64,000 bases of DNA, taken from contig JBCBVY010000003.1 in the NCBI GenBank assembly GCA_039817385.1, positions 372,001 through 436,000 on the forward strand. Reading direction: 5' to 3'. Within the stretch, counting starts at the first letter, position 1. Every line of letters starts with the position of its first letter. A program made the translations under genes and the position numbers. Below, in pieces: positions 32,619-40,080 of the stretch. The notes under the pieces are model-generated. The model worked only from the letters and a program-made list of their open reading frames with translations. It had not been told where the DNA came from and made no database searches. The stretch comes from JBCBCP01 sp039817385. GTDB lineage: Bacteria > Pseudomonadota > Alphaproteobacteria > Rhodobacterales > Rhodobacteraceae.

Positions 32619-34274
32619 ATGGCCGCGTATCAATATGTCTATCACATGTCTGGTGTGTCCAAGACCTATCCGGGCGGCAAAAAGACGTTCGAGAATATCC
32701 ATCTGAACTTCTTGCCCGGGGTGAAGATCGGCGTCGTGGGAGTGAATGGCGCGGGCAAATCGACCTTGATGAAGATCATGGCAGGGCTCGACAAGGATTT
32801 TTCGGGTGAGGCATGGGCGGCCGAAGGCGCCAAGGTTGGCTACCTGCCGCAGGAGCCGCATCTGGATGACAGCATCACCGTGCGCGAAAACGTGATGCAG
32901 GGCGTGGCGGAGAAGAAGGCCATTCTGGACCGCTACAACGAGCTGGCGATGAACTACTCGGACGAGACAGCGGACGAGATGGCGGCGCTGCAGGATCAGA
33001 TCGATGCGGAAAACCTCTGGGATCTTGATGCGCAGATCGACGTGAGCATGGAGGCCCTGCGCTGCCCCCCCGATGACGCGATGCCCGGCAACCTGTCGGG
33101 CGGCGAGCGCCGCCGCGTGGCGCTCTGCAAGCTGCTGCTTGAAGCGCCGGAGATGCTGCTTTTGGACGAGCCGACGAACCACCTCGATGCAGAGACGATA
33201 GCGTGGCTGCAACAGCACCTGATCGACTACAAGGGCACGATCCTGATCGTGACCCACGACCGCTATTTCCTTGACGATATCACCGGCTGGATCCTTGAGC
33301 TGGACCGGGGCCGCGGCATTCCCTACGAGGGCAATTATTCCAGCTGGCTGGAGCAGAAGGCCAAGCGGCTGGAGCAGGAAGCGCGCGAGGACAGCAGCCG
33401 CCAGAAGACGCTGGAGCGGGAACTGGAATGGATGCGCCAGGGCCAGAAGGCCCGTCAAGCCAAGCAAAAGGCCCGGATCAACGCCTATAACGAGCTGGCC
33501 GGCCAGTCAGAGCGCGAAAAGATCAGCCGCGCGCAGATCGTCATCCCCAACGGCCCCCGCCTTGGCGACAAGGTGATTGAGGTAACGGGCCTGACCAAGG
33601 CGATGGGCGACAAGCTGCTGGTCGAGGGGCTCGACTTCTCGCTGCCGCCCGGCGGCATTGTCGGCGTGATTGGCCCCAACGGCGCGGGCAAGTCGACACT
33701 GTTCAAGATGCTGACCGGACAGGAAGCGCCTGATGCGGGCACGATTGAGTACGGCGACACGGTCAAGCTATCCTATGTCGATCAGTCCCGCGACGATCTC
33801 GCGGCGGATGAGACGGTTTGGGAAGCCATCTCCGGCGGGGCCGAGGTGATCGAGCTTGGCGATGCGCAGGTCAATTCCCGCGCCTATTGCTCGTCGTTCA
33901 ACTTCAAAGGCGGCGACCAACAGAAGAAGGTCTCGCTGCTCTCGGGCGGCGAGCGCAACCGCGTGCACATGGCCCGCCTGCTGAAGGACGGCGGCAACGT
34001 CCTGCTGCTTGACGAGCCGACCAACGATCTGGACGTCGAAACCCTCCGCGCTCTCGAAGACGCGCTGGTCGATTTTGCAGGCTGCGCCGTGGTCATCAGC
34101 CACGACCGCTTCTTCCTCGACCGCATCTGCACCCACATCCTCGCGTTCGAAGGCGAAGCCCACGTGGAATGGTTCGAAGGCAACTTCGAGGACTATGAGG
34201 AAGACAAGAAGCGCCGGTTGGGGGCGGATGCGCTGGAGCCGAAGCGCCTCAAGCACAAGAAGTTTGTGCGGTAG
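32619..34274 (+). CDS. ettA: Energy-dependent translational throttle protein EttA (ABC-F)
   Basis: A 551-residue ABC-F protein with two ATPase domains and no membrane segments. Walker A boxes are GVNGAGKST and GPNGAGKST, signatures LSGGERRRV and LSGGERNRV, and Walker B LLLDEPTNHLD and LLLDEPTNDLD. The arm domain lies between LPQEP and the first signature, and the linker contains the basic REDSSRQKTLEREL helix. It binds the ribosomal E site and gates elongation by ATP/ADP ratio. CGGAGGA precedes ATG 32619. The 3' end runs directly into the REP/RAYT module. Confidence 0.95.
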   Translation: MAAYQYVYHMSGVSKTYPGGKKTFENIHLNFLPGVKIGVVGVNGAGKSTLMKIMAGLDKDFSGEAWAAEGAKVGYLPQEPHLDDSITVRENVMQGVAEKKAILDRYNELAMNYSDETADEMAALQDQIDAENLWDLDAQIDVSMEALRCPPDDAMPGNLSGGERRRVALCKLLLEAPEMLLLDEPTNHLDAETIAWLQQHLIDYKGTILIVTHDRYFLDDITGWILELDRGRGIPYEGNYSSWLEQKAKRLEQEAREDSSRQKTLERELEWMRQGQKARQAKQKARINAYNELAGQSEREKISRAQIVIPNGPRLGDKVIEVTGLTKAMGDKLLVEGLDFSLPPGGIVGVIGPNGAGKSTLFKMLTGQEAPDAGTIEYGDTVKLSYVDQSRDDLAADETVWEAISGGAEVIELGDAQVNSRAYCSSFNFKGGDQQKKVSLLSGGERNRVHMARLLKDGGNVLLLDEPTNDLDVETLRALEDALVDFAGCAVVISHDRFFLDRICTHILAFEGEAHVEWFEGNFEDYEEDKKRRLGADALEPKRLKHKKFVR

Positions 34275-34282
34275 ATTTACGC

Positions 34283-34305
34283 GTAGGGTGGGGTTTCACC
34301 CCACC
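34283..34305 (+). repeat. GTAG-type REP palindrome at the RAYT 3' end
   Basis: GTAG then GGTGGGGT-TTC-ACCCCACC, a perfect 8-bp inverted repeat, 9 bp after the ettA stop. The RAYT TGA (34296-34298) falls in its loop. An inverted copy with identical arms and the same flank (ACGC before GTAG) is at 34560-34582. Confidence 0.85.
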
Positions 34306-34838
34306 ATCGGCGGCTCCCCAAACGCACCTTCCGTAGAACTGCTGGCAAAATCAGGAGGCACAAGACCTCCTCTGATGTCTCTATGAATGGATGAAAAAGG
34401 CCAATCTGTCGCCCGATCTACGAGTCCATGCTTAACCGGATTGAGCCAACAATACCGCATATGTGCATCGAAGTCGGCGGCATCTCGAATGGTGTGTTCC
34501 CAAAACCGGCGCTGCCAAAGACCCGCATCACCCTTTGCAACCTTTGAAGCGGTGCGATTGGTGGGGTGGAACCCCACCCTACGCGTGAACCGTGCCTTTA
34601 TTGCGCCCCACCGTGTGCCATAGTCCCAATCCCCCTCCGGCAGCGTCCAAACTGCGTGGAGGTGATCCGGCAACACGACAAACGCATCTATCTGAAACGG
34701 ACGCTCTGCGCGCGTGTCACGCACGGCCCTGCGCAAAACATCGACGTTCTGGACAAGCGTGTCTGCCCCGCGACGTTCCAGCGACACGGTGAAAAACACT
34801 GTGGCCCCCGGGAGTTTCGGCCTGATGTAGCATGACAT
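34296..34838 (-). CDS. REP-associated tyrosine transposase (RAYT, IS200/IS605-like)
   Basis: 180 residues, the normal RAYT length. The Y1 nuclease features are present: HxH at H59/H61 (PDHLHAVWTLPEGD), FWEHTIRD, candidate catalytic Tyr129 in MRYCWLNPVKHG, and DWPFSSIHRDI. RAYTs are domesticated single-copy transposases that cut REP hairpins. The ATG at 34838 begins the typical MSxYIRPKLPG. Residues 86-93 (RRVGFHPT) are encoded by a REP palindrome lying inside the frame, and the stop sits in another REP. The gene appears intact. Confidence 0.9.
   Translation of the reverse strand: MSCYIRPKLPGATVFFTVSLERRGADTLVQNVDVLRRAVRDTRAERPFQIDAFVVLPDHLHAVWTLPEGDWDYGTRWGAIKARFTRRVGFHPTNRTASKVAKGDAGLWQRRFWEHTIRDAADFDAHMRYCWLNPVKHGLVDRATDWPFSSIHRDIRGGLVPPDFASSSTEGAFGEPPMVG
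34560..34582 (-). repeat. GTAG-type REP palindrome inside the RAYT coding frame
   Basis: On the minus strand GTAG is followed by GGTGGGGT-TCC-ACCCCACC. Only the loop differs from the copy at 34283-34305. It is in frame and encodes RRVGFHPT of the transposase. The two copies are inverted relative to each other, about 255 bp apart. Confidence 0.85.
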
Positions 34839-35007
34839 GCGCCACGCTATGCCCCTCGTCGTTAACGAAGAGTTGAACACAGGGGCCCCAAATCCCGTGG
34901 CCTCCCGGTGACTCTGCCCGCTTTCCGGTTTTCCTGACCTTGATCGCGCAGCCTCAGATCAGCGACAGTGCGCGCAACGCTTAACGACCACCCGGGGAGC
35001 CGCTGCC

Positions 35008-35562
35008 ATGCACCGCCGTACATTCCTTGCCACAACCGCCGCCGCAACGACCGCGCTTGCCGCGCCTGCGCTCGCAAATGTCGCCACCTTCGATCCGACC
35101 CCGCAGGAGGTCCGCATCAAGAAGCAATACGCGCCCGGATCGCTGCTGATCCTGCCACGCTCTTACTACCTTTACTGGGTGACCGAGCCGCGAAAGGCGA
35201 TCCGTTATGGCTGCGGTGTGGGGCGTGCAGGCCTTGAGTTCACCGGCACCGCCGAGATTGCCGTAAAGAAGGAGTGGCCGACTTGGCGCCCGACCAATGA
35301 AATGATCGAGCGTGACCCGGTTGCCTACGCCAAGTTCAAGGACAACGATTACATTCAGCCGGGTGGCCCGGGAAATCCGCTGGGAGCGCGGGCGCTCTAC
35401 CTGTTCCAAAACGGGGTGGACACCTATTTCCGCATCCACGGCACAACCGCGCCCAACACGATTGGCCAGTCCGCGTCCAACGGCTGCATCCGGATGTTGA
35501 ACGAGCACGTGATCGATCTGTACAACCGCGTCCCCACTGGCACGATCGTTACGGTCCTTTGA
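35008..35562 (+). CDS. L,D-transpeptidase (YkuD domain)
   Basis: A 184-residue periplasmic enzyme that cross-links peptidoglycan 3-3 or attaches proteins to it. The catalytic motif is FRIHGTTAPNTIG ... SNGCIRM, with the active His and Cys. An N-terminal signal with a Tat-like start (MHRRTFLATTAAATTALAAPALA) is present. The domain covers residues about 40-184 and no LysM is attached. GGGGAG lies upstream of the ATG. A strong GC hairpin (35574-35606) follows the stop. Confidence 0.94.
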   Translation: MHRRTFLATTAAATTALAAPALANVATFDPTPQEVRIKKQYAPGSLLILPRSYYLYWVTEPRKAIRYGCGVGRAGLEFTGTAEIAVKKEWPTWRPTNEMIERDPVAYAKFKDNDYIQPGGPGNPLGARALYLFQNGVDTYFRIHGTTAPNTIGQSASNGCIRMLNEHVIDLYNRVPTGTIVTVL

Positions 35563-35573
35563 CCCACACCCGC

Positions 35574-35606
35574 CGGTGCTGGCGTGCATTTACGGCGCCA
35601 GCACCG
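35574..35606. terminator. Bidirectional hairpin between convergent genes
   Basis: CGGTGCTGGCG pairs perfectly over 11 bp with CGCCAGCACCG around an 11-nt loop, between the L,D-transpeptidase stop and the stop of the small membrane gene. No long T-run follows on either side, so termination efficiency is uncertain. Confidence 0.6.
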
Positions 35607-35613
35607 CATGCAA

Positions 35614-35877
35614 TTACAGCAGGTAAATCCACACCAGAAGGGGCGGTACGGCACAGGCAAAGGCGATGCAAAAGACCTTTGCCAATTCGCTGACTTTGCC
35701 GAAAATACCGTTGCCGGTTGCGGCTTCGCCGTAGCCCATAAAGCTGGACATCAAGACGTAACCGTTCCGCTCGCGGGCGGTCTTCTCGGCGTTGAGAGAC
35801 GCCATCGCGGCATCATAGACCCGTTGCTGACGCTCGGCTTCTGTCAGCTTGGTCTGCATGTCTTCCATATTCGTCAT
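35614..35877 (-). CDS. Small single-pass membrane protein
   Basis: 87 residues: a polar, partly helical N-terminus (MQTKLTEAERQQRVYDAAMA) and one C-terminal transmembrane segment (VFCIAFACAVPPLLVWIYLL). AAGGG lies upstream of the ATG. It follows the pyrimidine ABC operon but is separated from it by an intrinsic terminator. Function unknown. Confidence 0.75.
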   Translation of the reverse strand: MTNMEDMQTKLTEAERQQRVYDAAMASLNAEKTARERNGYVLMSSFMGYGEAATGNGIFGKVSELAKVFCIAFACAVPPLLVWIYLL

Positions 35878-35933
35878 CGGTCAACCCTTTGTGTGCTGCC
35901 TCTGACATGGGTCCAGCCACGCGGATGTCCACG

Positions 35934-35962
35934 AAAAAAGGGCCGACGTAAGCCGGCCCTTT
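35934..35962 (-). terminator. Intrinsic terminator of the pyrimidine operon
   Basis: On the minus strand a 9-bp stem (AAAGGGCCG pairing with CGGCCCTTT) with an 8-nt loop runs into six T. It lies 20 bp after the stop of the binding-protein gene at 35982, closing the long minus-strand operon that starts near 43212. Confidence 0.9.
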
Positions 35963-35981
35963 CCTGCGATGCGCCAAACCG

Positions 35982-36962
35982 CTAGTTCAGCGCGGCATCG
36001 GTGATCATGTGCGTCCACGCGCCCTCGGGCCGCTTGGTGATGACCGGATCGGAGCCCCCCGCGAGAAGGCTGTCCACCGTCCGCTCGAAATCGGCTTCAA
36101 CCAGCGCACCATTGCTGCCTGCGGTCAGCTTGGCGATCTCGCCCATCATGCGGGTCTGGTGTTTTTCGGTCTGCGCGCCGGTCGCATCATTATCGAGCAC
36201 GATCAGCGCGGCCTCGCCCGGGTTCTCCTCGGCGTATTTCCAGCCTTTCATGGAGGCGCGGACAAAGCGCACCATCTTGTCCTGAAACGCCGGGTCTTCG
36301 AGGTTTTCCTCCAGCACGTAGAGGCCGTCTTCAAGCGTCGCCACGCCCTGTTCCTCGTATTTGAAGACCGTCAGGTCTTCGGGGCTGAGGCCAGCGTCGA
36401 TCACCTGCCAGTATTCGTTGTAGGTCATCGTGGACACACAGGCCGCCTGACCGTTCAGGATCGGGTCCACGTTGAAGCCTTGCTTGAGCACCTCAACCCC
36501 GCCTTCCGAGCCGTCAGTCGGGATCTCCAACTGGCTCATCCAGCTCAGGAACGGGAACTCGTTGCCAAAGAACCACACGCCCAACGTCTTGCCGGGCAGG
36601 TCCGCGGTTGTCTCCACGCCCGCATCCTTGCGGCAGGTCAGCATCATGCCCGAGGATTTGAACGGCTGCGCGATATTCACCATCGGCAGGCCCTTTTCCC
36701 GCGCGGCGAGCGCGGCGGGCATCCACTCCACCGTCACGTCGGCGCCGCCACCTGCAAGCACCTGCGTCGGGGCGATGTCCGGCCCGCCCGGCTTGATGGT
36801 CACGTCGAGGTTTTCTTCCTCGTAAAACCCCTTGTCCAGCGCCACGTAATAGCCCGCGAACTGCGCCTGTGTGACCCATTTCAGCTGCAGCGTGACCTCG
36901 TCCGCTGCCCATGCACTGCTAGCCGTCAGTGCCAGCGCTGCGAAAGTTGCCTTGATCTTCAT
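35982..36962 (-). CDS. ABC transporter substrate-binding protein, NMT1/ThiY family (pyrimidine precursor type)
   Basis: A 326-residue periplasmic binding protein; signal peptide MKIKATFAALALTASSAWA, then EVTLQLKWVTQAQFAGYYVALDKG, the N-terminal hallmark of the NMT1/THI5-like family. LAGGGADVTVEWMPAAL and KTLGVWFFGNEFPF form the pyrimidine-binding region in ThiY-type proteins. ThiY binds hydroxymethylpyrimidine or formylaminopyrimidine. Here the operon with dihydropyrimidinase and a RutR box points to pyrimidine or hydantoin uptake rather than thiamine salvage. It is the last gene of the operon. Confidence 0.9.
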   Translation of the reverse strand: MKIKATFAALALTASSAWAADEVTLQLKWVTQAQFAGYYVALDKGFYEEENLDVTIKPGGPDIAPTQVLAGGGADVTVEWMPAALAAREKGLPMVNIAQPFKSSGMMLTCRKDAGVETTADLPGKTLGVWFFGNEFPFLSWMSQLEIPTDGSEGGVEVLKQGFNVDPILNGQAACVSTMTYNEYWQVIDAGLSPEDLTVFKYEEQGVATLEDGLYVLEENLEDPAFQDKMVRFVRASMKGWKYAEENPGEAALIVLDNDATGAQTEKHQTRMMGEIAKLTAGSNGALVEADFERTVDSLLAGGSDPVITKRPEGAWTHMITDAALN

Positions 36963-36982
36963 GTTACCCTCCAGGTTGGTTG

Positions 36983-37822
36983 TTATCCGCGTTGTGATGG
37001 GTGCCAGAACGTCACCCGCTTTTCGATAAAGGCCACGAGGCCGTAGAACGCGGTGCCCGCCAGGGCGACCACGGTGATCTCAGCCCAGACCAGGTCGATC
37101 GACAAGCTCCCCACACCGGTAGAGATGCGAAACCCCATCCCCCGGGTCGGAGAGCCGAAATATTCAGCAACGATAGCGCCGATCAGCGCCAGCGTGGTGG
37201 CGATCTTGAACCCGTTGAAAAGAAACGGCATCGCCGCGGGCAAGCGCAGCCGCCACAGCGTTTGCCAATAGCCCGCCGCATAGGTGCGCATCAGGTCGCG
37301 CTGCATCGCGCTTGCCTCTGCCAGCCCCTGCACCGTGTTCACGAGGATCGGGAAGAAGACCATAACGACAACCACCGCCGCCTTTGACTGCCAGTCGAAC
37401 CCGAACCAGCCCACGAGGATTGGCGCGATCCCGACGATGGGCAGCGCGGCGACAAAATTCCCGATGGGCAGCAGCCCCCGCGTGAGGAACGCGCTGCGGT
37501 CAATCGCGATGGCCGTCACCAGTGCCGCCGCCGCCCCGATCAGGTAGCCGCGCAACGCGCCCTTCAGCACCGTTTGCTGGAAATCCACCCACAGGATGTC
37601 CGTCGAGGCCGCAAAGGTCTGCGCCACCATCGAGGGCGGTGGCAGGATCACCTGCGACACGCCAAAGCCGCGCACCAGCGCCTCCCAGATTACGATCAGC
37701 GTCAGGCCAAAGATCACCGGAACCGCAATCCGCACCGCGCGCACGTCCCCACGCCGCGCCAACCAGACGTTGAGCGCCCAGCCACCAAGCCATGCGGCGA
37801 GCGCCAGCAAAAGCCAACTCAT
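36983..37822 (-). CDS. ABC transporter permease (TauC/SsuC-like, pyrimidine-type importer)
   Basis: A 279-residue permease with six or seven spans. The coupling loop is TYAAGYWQTLWRLRLPAAMPFLFNG, normal for the SsuC/ThiX group. The start ATG overlaps the stop of the preceding permease (ATGA). It has an extra N-terminal hydrophobic segment (MSWLLLALAAWLGGWALNVWLA). It pairs with the permease at 37819 as a heterodimeric channel. Confidence 0.9.
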   Translation of the reverse strand: MSWLLLALAAWLGGWALNVWLARRGDVRAVRIAVPVIFGLTLIVIWEALVRGFGVSQVILPPPSMVAQTFAASTDILWVDFQQTVLKGALRGYLIGAAAALVTAIAIDRSAFLTRGLLPIGNFVAALPIVGIAPILVGWFGFDWQSKAAVVVVMVFFPILVNTVQGLAEASAMQRDLMRTYAAGYWQTLWRLRLPAAMPFLFNGFKIATTLALIGAIVAEYFGSPTRGMGFRISTGVGSLSIDLVWAEITVVALAGTAFYGLVAFIEKRVTFWHPSQRG

Positions 37823-38751
37823 GCCGCCATCCCCATCCGCCGCAACGTCACCCGTTGTGCCAGATCAAGCAGCGTCACCAGCACGCCCGCCAGGATCGCT
37901 GCGGCAAACAATGCCGACCAAATGGCGAGAGGTGTGCCAAACTGATCCCCGATCAGGATACGCGCGCCCAACCCTTCCACGGCCCCCGTAGGCAACTCGC
38001 CCACGATGGTCCCGACCAAAGCCGCTGCAATCCCGATCTTCAACGACGTAAATAGGTATGGCACCGACGCCGGGAGCCGCAGGCACAAGAAGGTCTGCAA
38101 CCCATCCGCACTATAGGTCCGCAGCAAATCCAGCTGCGCAGGCAGCGGCGCGCGCAGCCCCTTCACCATCCCGACCAGGACCGGGAAAAAGCACAAATAG
38201 GCCGAAATCACCGCCTTCGGCACCCCGCGCCCATCAACCCCAAGCTGTCCCGACAGCACGATGATCATCGGCGCCAGCGCCACAATCGGCACAGTCTGCG
38301 AAATGATCGCCCAAGGCATCAGGCTCAGCTCCGCGGTCCGGGAATAGACTATCGCAACCGCCCCGATGATCCCGACGGCGGTGCCAAGGAGGAACCCCCA
38401 AAGCGTCGACTGCAGCGTGATCCACCCGTGGTAGATCAGCCCCCGCTTCGACCAGGCCCGTCCCCGCTCAACCATCCCGTAAGTGGTCCGCCACAGCTCA
38501 CCGCCCACCTGGGCCGGTGTCGGCAAGCGCGGCCGATCCAGCGCATAGCCATCCGCGACATGCTCCGAATTATCCAGCATCAACCGCCACACGGAGACAT
38601 CCCGCCGCGGCACAGAGCCCTCGGGCACAATCTCCGCCCCGCCCCGCTCTGCCTGATCCAGCGCCACGCGAATGTTCATCGGCGCAACAGCAAGCTGCCA
38701 GATCACAACGATCACGGCCAACACGCTGAGAACGGGCAAAAAGTTACGCAA
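37819..38751 (-). CDS. ABC transporter permease (second subunit of pyrimidine-type importer)
   Basis: A 310-residue permease. The first span is at the N-terminus, followed by a roughly 85-residue periplasmic loop (residues 25-110) and a standard permease domain with coupling loop TYSADGLQTFLCLRLPASVPYLF. The likely start is TTG 38749-38751; the frame is closed by a stop four codons upstream and has no ATG before residue 25. A 27-bp repeat lies just upstream (38759-38785). Confidence 0.87.
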   Translation of the reverse strand: MRNFLPVLSVLAVIVVIWQLAVAPMNIRVALDQAERGGAEIVPEGSVPRRDVSVWRLMLDNSEHVADGYALDRPRLPTPAQVGGELWRTTYGMVERGRAWSKRGLIYHGWITLQSTLWGFLLGTAVGIIGAVAIVYSRTAELSLMPWAIISQTVPIVALAPMIIVLSGQLGVDGRGVPKAVISAYLCFFPVLVGMVKGLRAPLPAQLDLLRTYSADGLQTFLCLRLPASVPYLFTSLKIGIAAALVGTIVGELPTGAVEGLGARILIGDQFGTPLAIWSALFAAAILAGVLVTLLDLAQRVTLRRMGMAA

Positions 38752-38758
38752 AACCCGT

Positions 38759-38785
38759 CCACTTCACTTGGCCAAGAAAACTCCC
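38759..38785 (-). repeat. Interspersed 27-bp leader repeat, copy 1
   Basis: On the plus strand CCACTTCACTTGGCC continues into AAGAAAACTCCC. It matches 51572-51598 at 25 of 27 positions, and both copies lie a few bases upstream of a minus-strand start codon (TTG of this permease, GTG of the MATE gene). Probably a shared leader or mRNA element. Confidence 0.75.
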
Positions 38786-38816
38786 CCCGGAGGGCCGCTT
38801 AAACAAAAGCCGTCGC

Positions 38817-39596
38817 TCAGTCATAAGCATGCCCCGCCCGCAGCCCGTCTCGCACCCGGTGCGCAATCTCGAGAAATTCCGGACTCTCGCGAATGTCCAG
38901 GGGACGCTCCCGCGGCAGCGTGCTTTCGATCACATCCGTGATCCGCCCGGGCCGCGGCGACATAACGATGATCTTGGTCGACAAGTAGACGGCTTCGGGG
39001 ATCGAGTGTGTGACAAAGGCTATCGTCTTGCCGGTCCGATCCCACAGGCTGAGCAATTGCTCGTTCAGGTGATCTCGCACGATCTCGTCCAGCGCCCCAA
39101 ACGGCTCGTCCATCAAGAGGATATCCGCATCGAACGCCAGAGCCCGCGCAATCGACGCCCGCTGCTGCATCCCGCCCGACAGCTGCCAAGGGAACTTCCG
39201 TTCGAATCCCGCGAGGTCCACCAGCTCCAAAACCCGCGCAACGCGCTCGGCCTGCTCGGCGCGCGCATAGCCCATAATCTCCAGCGGCAGGGACACGTTC
39301 CGCCCAATCGTCCGCCACGGATAAAGCCCCGCCGCCTGAAACACATACCCATAAGCCCGGGCCTTCCGCGCCGCCTCCGGGCTGCCGCCGTTCACGGTGA
39401 TCGTCCCACCCGTCGGAGTTTCAAGATCTGCCATACAGCGCAAGAACGTCGTCTTCCCGCAGCCTGATGGCCCGATAAAGCTCACGAAATCGCCCTGCGC
39501 AATGTCCAGCGACACGCCCTTGAGCGCATGGACCGGGCCGTCATTTGTTTGGAACGTTAGGTCCAGGTCGTTTGCCGCGATAACGCTACTTGCCAC
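38817..39596 (-). CDS. ABC transporter ATP-binding protein (SsuB/TauB-like, pyrimidine-type importer)
   Basis: A 259-residue ATPase: Walker A GPSGCGKTT, Q-loop FQAAGLYPW, signature QLSGGMQQRASIARAL, Walker B ILLMDEPFGALD, H-loop FVTHSIPEA. The start is GTG 39594-39596, overlapping the DUF4760 stop by 11 nt, which couples it to that gene. A gap of 65 bp holding a repeat separates it from the permeases. Confidence 0.92.
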   Translation of the reverse strand: MASSVIAANDLDLTFQTNDGPVHALKGVSLDIAQGDFVSFIGPSGCGKTTFLRCMADLETPTGGTITVNGGSPEAARKARAYGYVFQAAGLYPWRTIGRNVSLPLEIMGYARAEQAERVARVLELVDLAGFERKFPWQLSGGMQQRASIARALAFDADILLMDEPFGALDEIVRDHLNEQLLSLWDRTGKTIAFVTHSIPEAVYLSTKIIVMSPRPGRITDVIESTLPRERPLDIRESPEFLEIAHRVRDGLRAGHAYD

Positions 39597-40080
39597 GTCT
39601 AATCTTCTCCACAGCCGCGACCATCGCTTCAGTATTGCAATGCAATTTGGGATTTTTGCGCCGCTCTTCGGCGACAAAGGTTGCCAAACGCGCCCAATCC
39701 TTGGCCAAAATACTGCCCCAGTAACTTTCGACCACCCGTGCGGTCACACCTCCTTCGACAAAAGCCAAGGCAACGATCCCGTAATTGTGCAGCACCCCGC
39801 GAAACGCCCCTTTGGTGTCGTCGGACATACGCTCAAAGCTTTGCTCGTGCTTGGCACCAACGATTTTGCGCAGATGCCGGAACTCTTCACTGCCAAAGAC
39901 GCTATAAACGAAAACCGCACTTTCGCGCGCAAGCCGCGCCTCATCCGCGCGCACCGACCGGCGCTGCAGAAGCGCCTGCACGGCGATGCCGATAATGGCT
40001 AGCGCGGCGAAGGTTGTGGCGTAGGGCTCAACGTCCCGAATGTCGGGCAGCGCTTGCCAGGCCGTTTCAATCGCGCTCAC
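39586..40080 (-). CDS. DUF4760-like single-pass membrane protein embedded in the pyrimidine operon
   Basis: 164 residues with one N-terminal transmembrane segment (FAALAIIGIAVQALLQ, about 24-39) and a cytoplasmic helical domain rich in charged residues. The start is GTG 40078-40080, directly after the dihydropyrimidinase TGA (TGAGTG), and the end overlaps the ATPase start. This double coupling means it is made with the enzyme and transporter. DUF4760 has no known function. A membrane scaffold linking uptake to hydrolysis is an attractive but unproven idea. Confidence 0.75.
   Translation of the reverse strand: MSAIETAWQALPDIRDVEPYATTFAALAIIGIAVQALLQRRSVRADEARLARESAVFVYSVFGSEEFRHLRKIVGAKHEQSFERMSDDTKGAFRGVLHNYGIVALAFVEGGVTARVVESYWGSILAKDWARLATFVAEERRKNPKLHCNTEAMVAAVEKIRRGK

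Noticed and set aside
34283..34838. Active IS200/IS605 insertion sequence
   Set aside because: The protein has RAYT features, no tnpB is present, and the flanks are REPs rather than subterminal IS hairpins.
35982..36962. TPP riboswitch or thiamine salvage role for the ThiY-like importer
   Set aside because: No thi-box-like sequence was seen, and the operon context plus the RutR box point to pyrimidine-type catabolism.
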